This document shows, piece after piece, positions 33,463 to 42,480 of a stretch of 64,000 nucleotides of DNA; the stretch's first letter is position 1, and each line of letters begins with the position of its first letter. The translations under genes and the position numbers were made by a program. The notes beneath the pieces were generated by a model. The model saw nothing but the letters and a program-made list of their open reading frames with translations. It did not search any database and was not told the origin of the DNA. The DNA is taken from the NCBI RefSeq assembly GCF_000725545.1, contig NZ_JNZP01000026.1:1-64000 (forward strand), read 5' to 3'. The DNA is from Streptomyces exfoliatus (GTDB lineage: Bacteria; Actinomycetota; Actinomycetes; Streptomycetales; Streptomycetaceae).

Positions 33463-35187
33463 GTGAAGCATCTCCCTCCCGGTCGGGACGGGCACTGGCG
33501 GCTGGACCTCCGGGCCGTGGGCGAGCTGTTGGCCTCCCAGAGGGAGCGGATCGCCGCCTACGCCGACGTCCACCGGCCGCCGCCCCGTGCAGCCGCACGC
33601 CCGGCCGGCGAACCCCCGGCGCCGGTCCCGGACTCCGTGAGCGACCTCCTGGACGCCATGCCGATGGCGGCGATCCTGGTCAGGCCCGTACTCGCCGACG
33701 ACGGCCGGATCGAGGACTTCCTGTACGTGGCGCGGAACGCGAGCGCCCGCGCCTACGCCGCCACGCACATCCCGCCCGGCTCCGTGCCGCCCTGGACCGG
33801 GCCGGTCGCACTGTTCGAGCCCTTTCCCGTCATGGAGCACACCGGACTTCCCCGCATGCTCGCCGACGCCCACCACGAGCGGGCCCCCCAGGGACCCGAG
33901 GCGGTGGAGTGGTTCGTCCCCCGCCCGGACGGTCCTCCCGCCCGGCTGAGCAGCGAGGTCCACGTCGCCCCCTGCGGTGATGACCTCCTCGTCACCTGGG
34001 AACCGGGGCACCGCGTCCGTATGGCGAAAGCCGCCCAGAAACTGGTCAGGACCTGCTGGGCGGAGTGGAACCTCGCCGACGGCACCGTCGAGCCGTCCCT
34101 CGGCTTCGACTACGTCCTCGGCCTGGGCCGGACGGACCCCGCCCCCGACCTGCGAGGTCTCGCCTCCCTGGTCGCCGCCGACAGCCTGCCCGAGTTCTAC
34201 GGCCTGCTCTACGACGTACTCCTTCGCAAACGAAGCTCCTCGCGGGAGCTGCGCATGCGCGGTCCCGTCCAGCGGTTCATCCGCATGGTCGCCGAGCCGG
34301 TACGCCCCAAGGGCGGACCCGTATGGGCGGTGCGGGCCGTCCTCATCGACGTCAGCGACGACCACCGGCGCCGCGCCCTGGCACGGGCCGCCGACGAGGA
34401 GGCCCGCCGCCAGCGCTCACGCGCCGCGGCGCTGACCGAGGTCGCCGACGTGCTCCGCGACGCCGTCCTGCCCCGCTTCCAGGACGAGCTGGCCCCCTAC
34501 GGTCTCGACGCCGCCGCCGTGTACCGGCCCGACCCCACCGGATCCGGTGTCGGCGGAGACTGGTACAAGGCCCGCAGGCTCCCCGACGGGCGGCTCCTGG
34601 TCGCGCTCGGCGACGCCCGCGGCCACGGCCTGGACGCGGTCACCCTCATGGCCAAGCTCCGCTACGCCCTCGCCGGCCTCGCCTATACCGAGGAGCCCGT
34701 GGAGGCGCTGACCCGCTGGCTGAACGAAGTCGCCTGCGACGACGGGATCGAGTCGACCGCCACCGCCGTCATCGCCCGCTACCACCCCGAACGGTCCCTG
34801 CTCCGCTGGACCTGCGCCGGCCATCCGCTGCCCGTCCTGCTGCGCGGAACGCGGGCCACGCAGCTCTCCGCCCCGCCCGGCGGCACCGGCCTGTCCCTGG
34901 GCGTGCTCCCGGGCACCACCTACACAGCGGCCGAGACCGTCCTCGCGGACGGCGACGTGATCCTGCTGTGCTCCGACGGCCTCATCGAACGCAGGGACAC
35001 CGATCCCGACGAGGACACCGCCCGCCTCCTCGCCGCGGCGGAGCAGTGCGCGCGTGAGACGGCTCCGACGCACGGGCACGACGGGTTGCAGGCGTATGCC
35101 GAACGCCTCCTCGACCTGCTCGACGGCCCCCATCGCACCGACGACGCCACCCTTCTCGCCCTGCGCCGCGTCCCTCCGACACGGTGA
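33463..35187 (+). CDS. PAS domain and SpoIIE-type PP2C phosphatase
   Basis: A 574-residue cytoplasmic regulator. PAS-like sensor domains lie at about 60-190 and 190-310 (DLLDAMPMAAILVRPVL; WAEWNLADGTVEPSLGF). The C-terminal PP2C domain (about 330-574) keeps all metal-binding aspartates: GGDWY, GDARGHG, CSDGLIERRD and TDDATLL. It should dephosphorylate a STAS-type antagonist, releasing it to bind an anti-sigma kinase. GTG start with GGAAGGGCGG upstream. It follows the STAS-like gene. Confidence 0.9.
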   Translation: MKHLPPGRDGHWRLDLRAVGELLASQRERIAAYADVHRPPPRAAARPAGEPPAPVPDSVSDLLDAMPMAAILVRPVLADDGRIEDFLYVARNASARAYAATHIPPGSVPPWTGPVALFEPFPVMEHTGLPRMLADAHHERAPQGPEAVEWFVPRPDGPPARLSSEVHVAPCGDDLLVTWEPGHRVRMAKAAQKLVRTCWAEWNLADGTVEPSLGFDYVLGLGRTDPAPDLRGLASLVAADSLPEFYGLLYDVLLRKRSSSRELRMRGPVQRFIRMVAEPVRPKGGPVWAVRAVLIDVSDDHRRRALARAADEEARRQRSRAAALTEVADVLRDAVLPRFQDELAPYGLDAAAVYRPDPTGSGVGGDWYKARRLPDGRLLVALGDARGHGLDAVTLMAKLRYALAGLAYTEEPVEALTRWLNEVACDDGIESTATAVIARYHPERSLLRWTCAGHPLPVLLRGTRATQLSAPPGGTGLSLGVLPGTTYTAAETVLADGDVILLCSDGLIERRDTDPDEDTARLLAAAEQCARETAPTHGHDGLQAYAERLLDLLDGPHRTDDATLLALRRVPPTR

Positions 35188-35397
35188 CCCGCGGGCCCGC
35201 GCCGTCCGCACCCCGCCACCCCGTACCCGGAAGGGTTCATGGGGATTTCATCGGGCTTGCAGTGGCTCGGGGAAGAGTCGGCGGCGTAGGACCGGGCCCG
35301 TGCCGCAAGGCGTCGCGGGCACCCGGCGCACGCAACGTGCGGCCCTGAGGTCGACTCCGGCCGGGGGCCGGACCACACCTGACCCACGGGGAACACC

Positions 35398-35940
35398 TTG
35401 AAGATCCGGCCGAAGCACACCGCCCTGATCGCCCTGGCCGCTGTCGTCCTCACCGCCTGCTCCTCCGAACAGGAGCTCTCGTACGGCGGAAAGGCCACCG
35501 GCGACGACCTCGAAGTGACCGTCCTGAGGGTGGAACAGGGCAGTGCCGGCGACCTGTCGGTACTGCAGAACCCCGATCGGTATGCCGGCCGGACGCCCTA
35601 CTACGTCCACTACCGCGTCACCAAGACCGCGGACGGCGCGGCCAAGTGGCCCGACCTCGACGTCGTGGGCGATGACGGGCGACTCACGTATCTGAGCATC
35701 GGGCCCGGTTTCCCCACCCCGACCGTCGACGCGGACGGCGACGTCACGATGGAGACGGCGCCGGAGTTCACGGCGTGCACCGCCGATGACACGGACCAGA
35801 AGGTCTTCGACAGCGCCCCGAAGGGCCAGAGTTACACATCGTGCGGCGTCTACCTCACCGATGAGGGCGAGAAGGGACCGTCCCGGGTCGAGTGGCTGCC
35901 TGAATCCCGTAAGGGCCACCCGATCGCCGTCTGGAAGTAA
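35398..35940 (+). CDS. Putative lipoprotein
   Basis: A 180-residue exported protein. The signal peptide KHTALIALAAVVLTAC ends in lipobox LTAC, with C21 as lipidation site. The mature part is a single beta-rich domain (DDLEVTVLRVEQG, YVHYRVTKTADG, VEWLPESRKGHPIAVWK) resembling DUF4352-like or immunoglobulin-like streptomycete lipoproteins; two cysteines (FTACTADD and YTSCGVYL) may form a disulfide. TTG start at 35398 with GGGGAAC upstream. Function unknown. Confidence 0.82.
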   Translation: MKIRPKHTALIALAAVVLTACSSEQELSYGGKATGDDLEVTVLRVEQGSAGDLSVLQNPDRYAGRTPYYVHYRVTKTADGAAKWPDLDVVGDDGRLTYLSIGPGFPTPTVDADGDVTMETAPEFTACTADDTDQKVFDSAPKGQSYTSCGVYLTDEGEKGPSRVEWLPESRKGHPIAVWK

Positions 35941-35994
35941 CGCCGTAGACCCGTTCCACGGGGAGGCCGCTCGCATCGTCGTAGGGGGAACCGC

Positions 35995-37530
35995 ATGTCG
36001 CAGTCGCACGAGCCCTGGTACAGGCACCGCCCGCCGCCGTGGCCCGCGCCCGACAACCCGTACGCCCCCGAGGGTTACGGCCCGCCACCGCCCCGCCCGC
36101 GCAGGCGACGCGGGCCGGCGGCCGCCGTGGCCCTCGCCCTCCTGCTGCTCGCGGGCGTCGGCGCGTACGTCCTCGGCGAGCGCACGGGCGCGGACCGGGC
36201 GGGAACGGACGACGCCCGGTCGAAGAGCCCCGCCCCGCCGACCACGGCGCCGCCGACGGCAAGTGCCCGCCCCACCCCGACACCCTCCCGCATCCCCACC
36301 ACCGCGGAGATCGCGCAGCGGCGCGAGCCCGGTGAGGCGAGCGCCTGGATCGTCGACGACCGCACCGACCTGCCCCGCCGGAACATCCCGACCGAGGACC
36401 TCTGGATCGTCGGCGACACCGTCGTCCAGGCCGTCTACAAGAGGGTCGTCGCCCACCGGCTCAGCGACGGTGTCCAGGTGTGGAGCATCGCGCTGCCGAC
36501 CCCTGTCTGCGAGACCCCGGTCAACGCGACCCCCGACGGGAAGGTCGTCATCGTCCTGCAGAACGTCGAGGCCTGGACCGGCGCCCGGTGCAACCAGCTC
36601 CGGATGATCGACCTGCGCACCGGGAAGGCCAGCTGGCACAAGCGGCTGACCGAGACCGGCGCGGGGGACGACACGATCATCGTGGACAGCGCGATCAGCG
36701 GTGGCACCGTCGCGATCGTCCAGAGCATGAAGGCCGCCGCGTACAAGGTCGCCGACGGAAAGAAGCTGTACGACATCCCCATGGAGAACCCCGGCAAGTG
36801 CTACCCCCGCAGGGTCGCGGGCGGCAGCCGGCTCCTGGTGCTCGCCGACTGCGCGATCACCGCGCTGGAGAAGGCGTACGACCAGGTCCGGGAGATCGAC
36901 CCGGCGACGGGCAAGGTCCGCTGGCGCCACCGAACCGAGCCCGGCCGCAGGATCGGCCAGGTGCTCTCCGTCGCCCCGGCCGTGATCACCACCGCGCACC
37001 GGGAGACCCACGCCGACGACTGGCGGGTCGTCGCCCTCGCACCCGACGGCCGGGCACGCAGGACCATCGACCCCCGGGGGAAGGGGTTCAAGCACTGCGG
37101 TGACTCGGTGGACACCTCCGCCAACGCCCAGGCCTGCCGGGAGGCCGTCGTCGGCGGGGGACTCGTACTCCTGGGCGGCGAAGACCGCGTGGGCGCCTAC
37201 GACCTCACCACGGGGAAACTGGTCTGGGGCGTGAAGTCGGAGGGGACCTCGTACGGCCATTTCCCCCTGCGCGTCGGAACGGGGAAGACCGGGTTCGTCT
37301 ATGAGGTGGGCAGGCTCGGCAAGCCCGGGCGCGTCTTCCGGGTCGGTCCGGGCAGCGCCGACTCGATCAAGGACGTGCTGAAGCTCCCCGCGTCCACCGC
37401 GAGGGTCGAGTTCGGGATGGGGGTCGTCGGGGAGAACGCCTACGTGGGCGACCGGCTCGTCCTCGCGCCCGCGGGCCTGAGCGGCGACGACGCTCGGCAC
37501 GAGCCCCGCATGCTCTCCTTCGCTCCCTGA
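35995..37530 (+). CDS. Membrane-anchored PQQ-like beta-propeller protein
   Basis: A 511-residue protein: a Pro/Tyr/Arg-rich cytoplasmic N-terminus (1-40), one transmembrane helix (about 41-60), a Thr/Pro-rich extracellular linker (to about 105) and a beta-propeller with PQQ-like blades (VVAHRLSDGVQVWSI, MIDLRTGKASWHKRL, IDPATGKVRWRHR, AYDLTTGKLVWGV). The same layout occurs in actinobacterial surface or kinase-associated sensors. It has the same orientation as the lipoprotein gene 54 bp upstream, so both may act at the cell surface. No catalytic motif is seen. Confidence 0.88.
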   Translation: MSQSHEPWYRHRPPPWPAPDNPYAPEGYGPPPPRPRRRRGPAAAVALALLLLAGVGAYVLGERTGADRAGTDDARSKSPAPPTTAPPTASARPTPTPSRIPTTAEIAQRREPGEASAWIVDDRTDLPRRNIPTEDLWIVGDTVVQAVYKRVVAHRLSDGVQVWSIALPTPVCETPVNATPDGKVVIVLQNVEAWTGARCNQLRMIDLRTGKASWHKRLTETGAGDDTIIVDSAISGGTVAIVQSMKAAAYKVADGKKLYDIPMENPGKCYPRRVAGGSRLLVLADCAITALEKAYDQVREIDPATGKVRWRHRTEPGRRIGQVLSVAPAVITTAHRETHADDWRVVALAPDGRARRTIDPRGKGFKHCGDSVDTSANAQACREAVVGGGLVLLGGEDRVGAYDLTTGKLVWGVKSEGTSYGHFPLRVGTGKTGFVYEVGRLGKPGRVFRVGPGSADSIKDVLKLPASTARVEFGMGVVGENAYVGDRLVLAPAGLSGDDARHEPRMLSFAP

Positions 37531-37609
37531 CCCCGGGCCGGTCGCGAAGCCGACGTTCGTGTCGGATTCCTGCCAGAAGAGAGGCAGGAACCGATGTTTG
37601 ACTGCGTCC

Positions 37610-38428
37610 ATGACCATCACGCAGTCGGACAGCGCCCGCCTCTTCCGCTCCCTGCACACCTCAGCCGCACCCCTCGCGCTCGCCAACGCCTGGGACGTCG
37701 CGAGCGCCCGCGTCATCGAGGCCGCGGGGGCCCCCGCCATCGCGACCACCAGTGCCGGTACCGCCTGGTCGCTGGGGTCTCCGGACGGCGACATCCTGGC
37801 CCGCGACCGGGCGCTGAAGCTGATCGCCCGGATCGTCGCCGCCGTCGCGGTGCCGGTCACCGCCGACATCGAGGGCGGGTACGGGAAGGACGCCGCCGAT
37901 GTCGCCGAGACCATCGCCGGGGTCATCGCGGCGGGTGCCGTCGGCGTGAACATCGAGGACGGCACCCGGCCCCCGGCGGAGCTCGCGGCGCGGCTGGCCA
38001 CGGCCCGGCAGAGCGCCGAGCGGGCAGGCGTGGACCTGTTCCTCAACGCCCGTATCGACACCTACCTGTTCGGGCTCGGCGACCCCGACACCCGACTGAA
38101 GGAAACCCTGGCCCGGGCGCACCTGTATGTCGGCGCGGGCGCGGACGGCATCTTCGTACCCGGCGTCACCGACACCGCCACCATCGCGGCGCTGGCCAGG
38201 GACATCCCCGTGCCGCTGAACGTCATGGCCGGCCCCGGCGCCCCGAGGGCCGCCGAACTCGGCGCGCTCGGTGTGGCCCGCGTCAGTCTCGGCCCGGGCG
38301 TGGCCCAGGCCGCCTACGCTGCCGCCCGCCGCGCCGCGGAGGACCTCTTCGGGACCGGCGGATACGACTCCCTCGCCGCAGGCATCCCCTTCGCGGAACT
38401 CGACGCGCTGCTCTCCGGAACCCACTGA
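37610..38428 (+). CDS. Isocitrate lyase/phosphoenolpyruvate mutase superfamily protein
   Basis: A 272-residue barrel enzyme. Family marks: PLALANAWDVASARVIEAAG, PAIATTSAGTAWSLGSPDG, VPVTADIEGGYG (metal-binding Asp/Glu), GVNIEDGT and NARIDTYLFG, then FVPGVTD. The KKCGH-type lyase loop of classical isocitrate lyases is missing, as in oxaloacetate-decarboxylase/PEP-mutase-like members; the exact reaction cannot be assigned. ATG 37610 is used because similarity begins there; the frame runs back to a GTG at 37559. A small inverted repeat CCTGCC-N8-GGCAGG lies just upstream (37569-37588). Confidence 0.87.
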   Translation: MTITQSDSARLFRSLHTSAAPLALANAWDVASARVIEAAGAPAIATTSAGTAWSLGSPDGDILARDRALKLIARIVAAVAVPVTADIEGGYGKDAADVAETIAGVIAAGAVGVNIEDGTRPPAELAARLATARQSAERAGVDLFLNARIDTYLFGLGDPDTRLKETLARAHLYVGAGADGIFVPGVTDTATIAALARDIPVPLNVMAGPGAPRAAELGALGVARVSLGPGVAQAAYAAARRAAEDLFGTGGYDSLAAGIPFAELDALLSGTH

Positions 38429-38552
38429 CGCCTGTGGGCGCGCGGGGGAGTGGCTCGCGCCCCAGCCACCGCCGGTCGCCGCCGGACCACTCTCGTTCGG
38501 GCGGGTAGCGGACCGCGTGAGCTGCGGCTTCCTCGCAGCCGCAGCACGACGG

Positions 38553-38972
38553 TCATGCGGTGGTCTGAAGCCCTTGATCGGGCTTCGGGGGGAGACTGCG
38601 GGGGCCGGTGCAGCGGGCGCCTTCCTCCTGTACGCGCAGGCGCAGTTCCCGGTCGGCCGTGACCACCAGGCACGGTCGACCGTTCGCGCTCCGGACCAGT
38701 TCGACGATCAGGTCGTCGCCGCTGCCGGAAGCCTCCTCGACCCGTACATCAGTAACCGAGGCAACGCCTCGAGCACGGCCCTCGACGACCAGGACGATCT
38801 CGTACGGACCAGGGAACGGCCCATCGACCGGACCGCCGACCGCGGCAAGCCGGTCACGCAACCGCTCGGCCGCCCCACGCCGATCGCGCCACCAGCCGTC
38901 GGGCACCGACCCCACGACGTTGGCGCCGTCCACCACCAACAGAGGACGAAGGGGCAGATCCTCATCATTCAT
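38553..38972 (-). CDS. NYN-domain (PIN-like) putative nuclease
   Basis: A 139-residue protein. It begins PLLVVDGANVVGSVPDGWWRD, the first acidic motif of NYN/YacP-like nucleases, and has further acidic residues in SGSGDDLIVE and VVTADRELR, which complete the PIN-like metal site. The C-terminal LRLRVQEEGARCTGPRSL is the typical end strand. An RNase or toxin-like role is possible; no antitoxin partner is adjacent. Such proteins are sometimes labelled NTP pyrophosphohydrolases in Streptomyces annotations. Confidence 0.8.
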   Translation of the reverse strand: MNDEDLPLRPLLVVDGANVVGSVPDGWWRDRRGAAERLRDRLAAVGGPVDGPFPGPYEIVLVVEGRARGVASVTDVRVEEASGSGDDLIVELVRSANGRPCLVVTADRELRLRVQEEGARCTGPRSLPPKPDQGLQTTA

Positions 38973-39889
38973 GGCCCCAGGATGTCAGTCCGGCTGAAGG
39001 CCCGAGGACGGGTGCGCCGACCCGCCGTTTCGCGTTCCGGGGAGAGGCGAACCCGCGCGGTCGCCAGGTACTGACGGGGCTGCGCGGGTCGCCGCCGAGG
39101 TGACGACACGGCCCCCGGGAAGACGCGTGCGAGCGGGGCGCACGGCGGCAGCGGAAGGGCGGTCGCTTGCTGGTCGCCGGCCGACTGATCCCGCCGGCCT
39201 GGACGGGGGTCCGGCCGGTTCCGCAGGCGGGTGGGCGGTGCCGTGACGGTCAGGAGCCCCGCACGACGTAGGGAGCTGGTGCTTCCACTTCGACACCGGA
39301 GGCCGGGATCCGGTCCTGGGGATCGACTGGTTGAGGGAGGCGCACGTGGCGCGCGAGCCCGGCTGCACCGGGATCGTCCCCGGGGCCCGGACGCCCGCGG
39401 CCTGCTCGCGCCGCACTACCGGGAGGAACTCGGCGGCCGGTCGTTCGGCGACGGCACCCCGCCCGGGCCGCCGCCCCAGCCGAGCGCGTGCCGCCGCCCT
39501 GCCCGGAATTCGATAGGGATTTCAACGTTTGAGTGCGCGCCGATGGCGTAGAAGCATCTGCGGAAGACGCTTACAACGGAAATCAACTTTTCGCTACCGC
39601 CGCCCGCCGTTCGGTGACCGGGAGGAGATGGCCGTGACATTCGGATCGCGCCGCCACGGTCGCTGGAGAAGGCGTCGGGCGTGGGCCCGATGGACTCCGG
39701 GCGCTCTCGCCGGCCGAGGTGCCGTGCGCGTGGCGAAATGGGAGCCCGTCTGACGGCCTGGAGCGTCCGGACGCCGTTCCGGGCGGCATTCCAGGCCCCG
39801 CTGCCGGCCGCGGTCCGGCGCAGGCTGTGGGGCTCTGGAGACGGCCGGTACGAATACAGCAGGATTCACGAAACGGGACGGAAGGAATC
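38973..39889. other. 917-bp stretch without a supported gene
   Basis: No frame in this stretch has family similarity, steady third-position GC and a proper start together. The segment 39500-39600 is noticeably AT-rich (ATTCGATAGGGATTTCAACG) and could hold promoter elements for the GlsB gene downstream. One short ORF with a good RBS (39634-39753) is listed separately. The remainder reads like non-coding or decayed sequence. Confidence 0.5.
39634..39753 (+). CDS. Possible small Arg/Trp-rich protein
   Basis: A 39-codon frame from GTG 39634 (TFGSRRHGRWRRRRAWARW...). It is listed only because GGGAGGAG lies at a good distance upstream. The very basic composition resembles what random GC-rich frames give, and no family is recognised. 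Confidence 0.2.
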   Translation: MTFGSRRHGRWRRRRAWARWTPGALAGRGAVRVAKWEPV

Positions 39890-40150
39890 ATGGGAATAAT
39901 CGCCTGGATAATCCTCGGGCTTCTCGCGGGCATCATCGCCAAGATGTTGATGCCCGGAAAGGACCCGGGCGGCTTCATCATCACCACGCTCATCGGCATC
40001 GTCGGAGCCCTGCTCGGCGGTTGGTTGGGCAAGGTCATCTTCGGCGTGGACTCCGTCGACGGGTTCTTCGAGCTGTCCACCTGGATCGCCGCCATCGTCG
40101 GATCGTTCATCCTCCTGGCGCTCTACCGGCTCTTCGCCCGGCGCAGGTGA
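39890..40150 (+). CDS. GlsB/YeaQ/YmgE family stress-response membrane protein
   Basis: An 86-residue protein with three helices and the family pattern GIIAWIILGLLAGIIAKMLMPGKDPGGF (as a region), TTLIGIVGALLGGWLG and a C-terminal helix ending RLFARRR. These transglycosylase-associated small proteins are induced by general or osmotic stress in many bacteria; the molecular function is unknown. ATG 39890 with GAAGGA upstream. Terminated by a strong hairpin. Confidence 0.92.
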   Translation: MGIIAWIILGLLAGIIAKMLMPGKDPGGFIITTLIGIVGALLGGWLGKVIFGVDSVDGFFELSTWIAAIVGSFILLALYRLFARRR

Positions 40151-40196
40151 CACCCTCCGCGGCCCGGCACCCCTCCGCCCCTCGTCGGCCGCCCCG

Positions 40197-40236
40197 CTGC
40201 TGCCCCCGACCGCTCCTCAGCGGTCGGGGGCAGCAG
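40197..40236 (+). terminator. Terminator after the GlsB gene
   Basis: A perfect 18-bp stem (CTGCTGCCCCCGACCGCT with its complement) and a 4-nt loop lie 46 bp after the stop. Nothing else is seen in the 319-bp gap before the next gene. Confidence 0.92.
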
Positions 40237-40469
40237 TGTGCGGAGCGGGCCGAGGTCCGGGTCGAGCTCCTCGAGTCCGCAGCGGTGCACCCCACGGGCA
40301 GGGGGCGCGCTGTCATGTCCGCTCGCCTGCGCATGCCGGTCCGGCCCGTCCTGGATGCCCGGTTTGCCTTCCTGGGGCAGGGGCACGCGGACCTCCATGG
40401 GTCCCGTGCCTCGAAGGGCCGGGACGGAAGAGCGTGACTCCGAGAGAGAACGCGAAAGGGTGAGAACCG

Positions 40470-41024
40470 ATGTCGATCGGAATCGTCCTGGTCGTCGTCG
40501 CGGCCGTCGTCGTGGTCGGGTTCGCCGCCGGTGTGGCGGTGGACCGCCGACGGCGATCGCGACTGCGCGACCGCTTCGGGCCCGAGTACGACCGGGCCGT
40601 GGAGGCGACCGGCAGCAGACAGGCCGCGGAGCGGGAACTGGACGCCCGCGAACGCCGCTTCGCCGACCTGGAGATCAAGCCGGTGCCCGGTGAGGTGCGG
40701 GAGCAGTACGCGCGGCGGTGGGTGCGCGTCCAGGAGGAGTTCGTGGACCGGCCGGAGGCCGCAGTCCATGACGCCGACGAACTGGTGGCGGCCCTGATAC
40801 GAGACCGGGGTTACCCCGACGAGGGCTACGAGCAGCGGCTGCGTGACCTGTCGGTGCGGCACGGCCGCGCCCTTGAGTGCTACCGGGCGGCCCTCGACGT
40901 CCACGCGATGAGTACCCACAACGCCGCCACCACCGAACAGCTGAGGGGCGCGATGATGCACTACCGCACCCTCTTCGACGACCTGCTCGCCGACGGCGAG
41001 CCGACCGGCACCCGCCGGTCCTGA
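40470..41024 (+). CDS. Membrane-anchored hypothetical protein, shares a domain with its neighbour
   Basis: A 184-residue protein with an N-terminal transmembrane helix (IGIVLVVVAAVVVVGFAAGVAV, a region), a charged helical segment (RLRDRFGPEYDRAVEATG...ERELDARERRFADL) and a C-terminal helical domain: YARRWVRVQEEFVDRPEAAV, HDADELVAALI, then YRTLFDDLLAD. The same order of motifs occurs in the next gene's product, so the two are distant paralogues. Such proteins are common in Streptomyces but uncharacterised. AGGGTGAGAACC precedes ATG 40470. Confidence 0.82.
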   Translation: MSIGIVLVVVAAVVVVGFAAGVAVDRRRRSRLRDRFGPEYDRAVEATGSRQAAERELDARERRFADLEIKPVPGEVREQYARRWVRVQEEFVDRPEAAVHDADELVAALIRDRGYPDEGYEQRLRDLSVRHGRALECYRAALDVHAMSTHNAATTEQLRGAMMHYRTLFDDLLADGEPTGTRRS

Positions 41025-41040
41025 CGCGGAGGCAGGAGAG

Positions 41041-41967
41041 ATGCGACACCACGAGACGTCCGAGCGCACGACCCGGGCGCCGGGTCGACGACACCACGCG
41101 GACCCGACGGGCGAGCACCCAGAGCGGTCGGAGGGGCGCCCCGAGTCGGCGGACCGCCCCGAGCCGCGGACCGGACAGGGCGGGGACGGCCCCGGCCGTC
41201 CCGGGCCCGCGACGACCGGAGGCGACGCGGCGCACCCGCCGGAGCACAGCCCGACGGTCGCGCCGACCCCGCCCCAGCACGACCAGGCTCAGCAGGGCGG
41301 GCCGCAGCCCGACCAGCCTCAGCAGGGTACGGCGCGGCCGGGTGGGCCCCAGCAGGGCCGGCCCCGGTACGACGAGTTCCGACAGGGCGGGCCGCAGCGT
41401 GATCAACCGCAGCCCGGTCGGCCCAGGCACGATGAGTCCCGGCCCGGCGGCCCCGGCGGCCCGCCGCCCCCGTCCGCGGAGTCCCCGCAGGTACCGGCTC
41501 AGAGGACACCTCCCGCGTACCCGCAGGCCATGCCCCAGACCCCGCCCCTGCCCTCCGCGCTCCCGGGCATGGGCCCGGCGCCCACGGCCCACGGCGGTCA
41601 CCCCCGGCACGCCGGCCCCACCCCGCAGGAGCGGTCGCAGGGGCCGGACGACGGACGCGCCGCGCGACCCGGCGCCGCCGGAGCGGACGCGGAGGGGATC
41701 CCCGATCTGCTCGGCCCGGCCGAGGAAGGGGAGTTCCGCCGCCGCTGGCACGAGGTCCAGGGCCAGTTCGTCGACGACCCCCGCCAGGCGGTCCACGCCG
41801 CCGACGTCCTCGTCGGGGACGTGATGAGGACCCTCGCGGACACCTTCGCCCGGCACCGGCACACCCTGGAGGGGCAGTGGAGCCAGGGGATGGAGGCCGA
41901 CACCGAGAGCCTGCGCCTCGCGCTCCGCCAGTACCGCGCCCTGTTCCAGCGCATGTTGTCCACCTGA
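41041..41967 (+). CDS. Hypothetical protein with Pro/Gln-rich N-terminus and the same C-terminal helical domain
   Basis: A 308-residue soluble protein. About 1-215 is disordered, rich in Pro, Gln, Gly and His with imperfect QQGGPQ-D-QPQ type repeats. About 225-308 is the helical domain EFRRRWHEVQGQFVDDPRQAV, HAADVLVGDVM ... YRALFQRML, alignable with the neighbour's C-terminus. ATG 41041 lies 16 bp after the upstream stop, with GGCAGGAGAG as RBS, so the two form an operon. One membrane-bound and one soluble member suggests hetero-oligomerisation; function unknown. Confidence 0.8.
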   Translation: MRHHETSERTTRAPGRRHHADPTGEHPERSEGRPESADRPEPRTGQGGDGPGRPGPATTGGDAAHPPEHSPTVAPTPPQHDQAQQGGPQPDQPQQGTARPGGPQQGRPRYDEFRQGGPQRDQPQPGRPRHDESRPGGPGGPPPPSAESPQVPAQRTPPAYPQAMPQTPPLPSALPGMGPAPTAHGGHPRHAGPTPQERSQGPDDGRAARPGAAGADAEGIPDLLGPAEEGEFRRRWHEVQGQFVDDPRQAVHAADVLVGDVMRTLADTFARHRHTLEGQWSQGMEADTESLRLALRQYRALFQRMLST

Positions 41968-42143
41968 CACCCGGGGGTGCCCCCCGTTACCGTGCCCGGC
42001 GGTGCGATCGGCCTCGCGGCCCGCACCGCCGGGCCGGCGGCATTCCGGCAGCGCTTCCCACAGGCGCTCCTCCACGGTGATCCTGGCCGTACAGTGCTCG
42101 CGCGCGGCGGTGGTGCACGCGCCGCGCACGCGCCGTACGCACA

Positions 42144-42179
42144 CCGACGCCCCGCGCGGTACCTCGCGCGGGGCGTCGG
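42144..42179. terminator. Bidirectional terminator
   Basis: A perfect 15-bp stem (CCGACGCCCCGCGCG with its complement) and a 6-nt loop lie between the plus-strand gene ending at 41967 and the minus-strand miniprotein ending at 42212. The 244-bp gap holds no other supported feature. Confidence 0.88.
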
Positions 42180-42211
42180 CGGTCCGGCTGTGAGGGCCGG
42201 GCGAGCAGGCG

Positions 42212-42355
42212 TCAGCGGTGGCGCAGCCTGCCGAACAGGCGGCGTGCCTGGGCGCGCCTGCGCGGGTCGGCCGTGGCGCGGCGAAGGGACGCCGCGGCGC
42301 CGCGGCCCTGAGGGCTGCGGGCGAATCGCTTGATGCGGTCCAGCAGTGCGGTCAT
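42212..42355 (-). CDS. Small basic protein (47 residues)
   Basis: The product begins TALLDRIKRFARSPQGR and ends RRLFGRLRHR: an amphipathic, very basic helix-rich peptide. GGAGGAGA lies at ideal distance from ATG 42355, and similar short proteins (ALLxRIxxFARSPQGR) are familiar from many Streptomyces genomes, so it is accepted as real despite its size. Function unknown. It lies downstream of the kinase on the same strand. Confidence 0.72.
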   Translation of the reverse strand: MTALLDRIKRFARSPQGRGAAASLRRATADPRRRAQARRLFGRLRHR

Positions 42356-42480
42356 GGGATTCTCCTCCGATATCGAACGCGCGGGACGGTCCGCCTTCCT
42401 TCCATGTCCTGGCACTCCGTCTTGCCCCAAGCGGCCGTCTCACACCTGATGGACGCTGATTGACCGTCAGGCAAGGTGTC

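Noticed and set aside
38985..39551. Overlapping frames in the gap before the GlsB gene
   Set aside because: No family similarity, no RBS, and no single frame keeps coding-type base composition; treated as non-coding or decayed.
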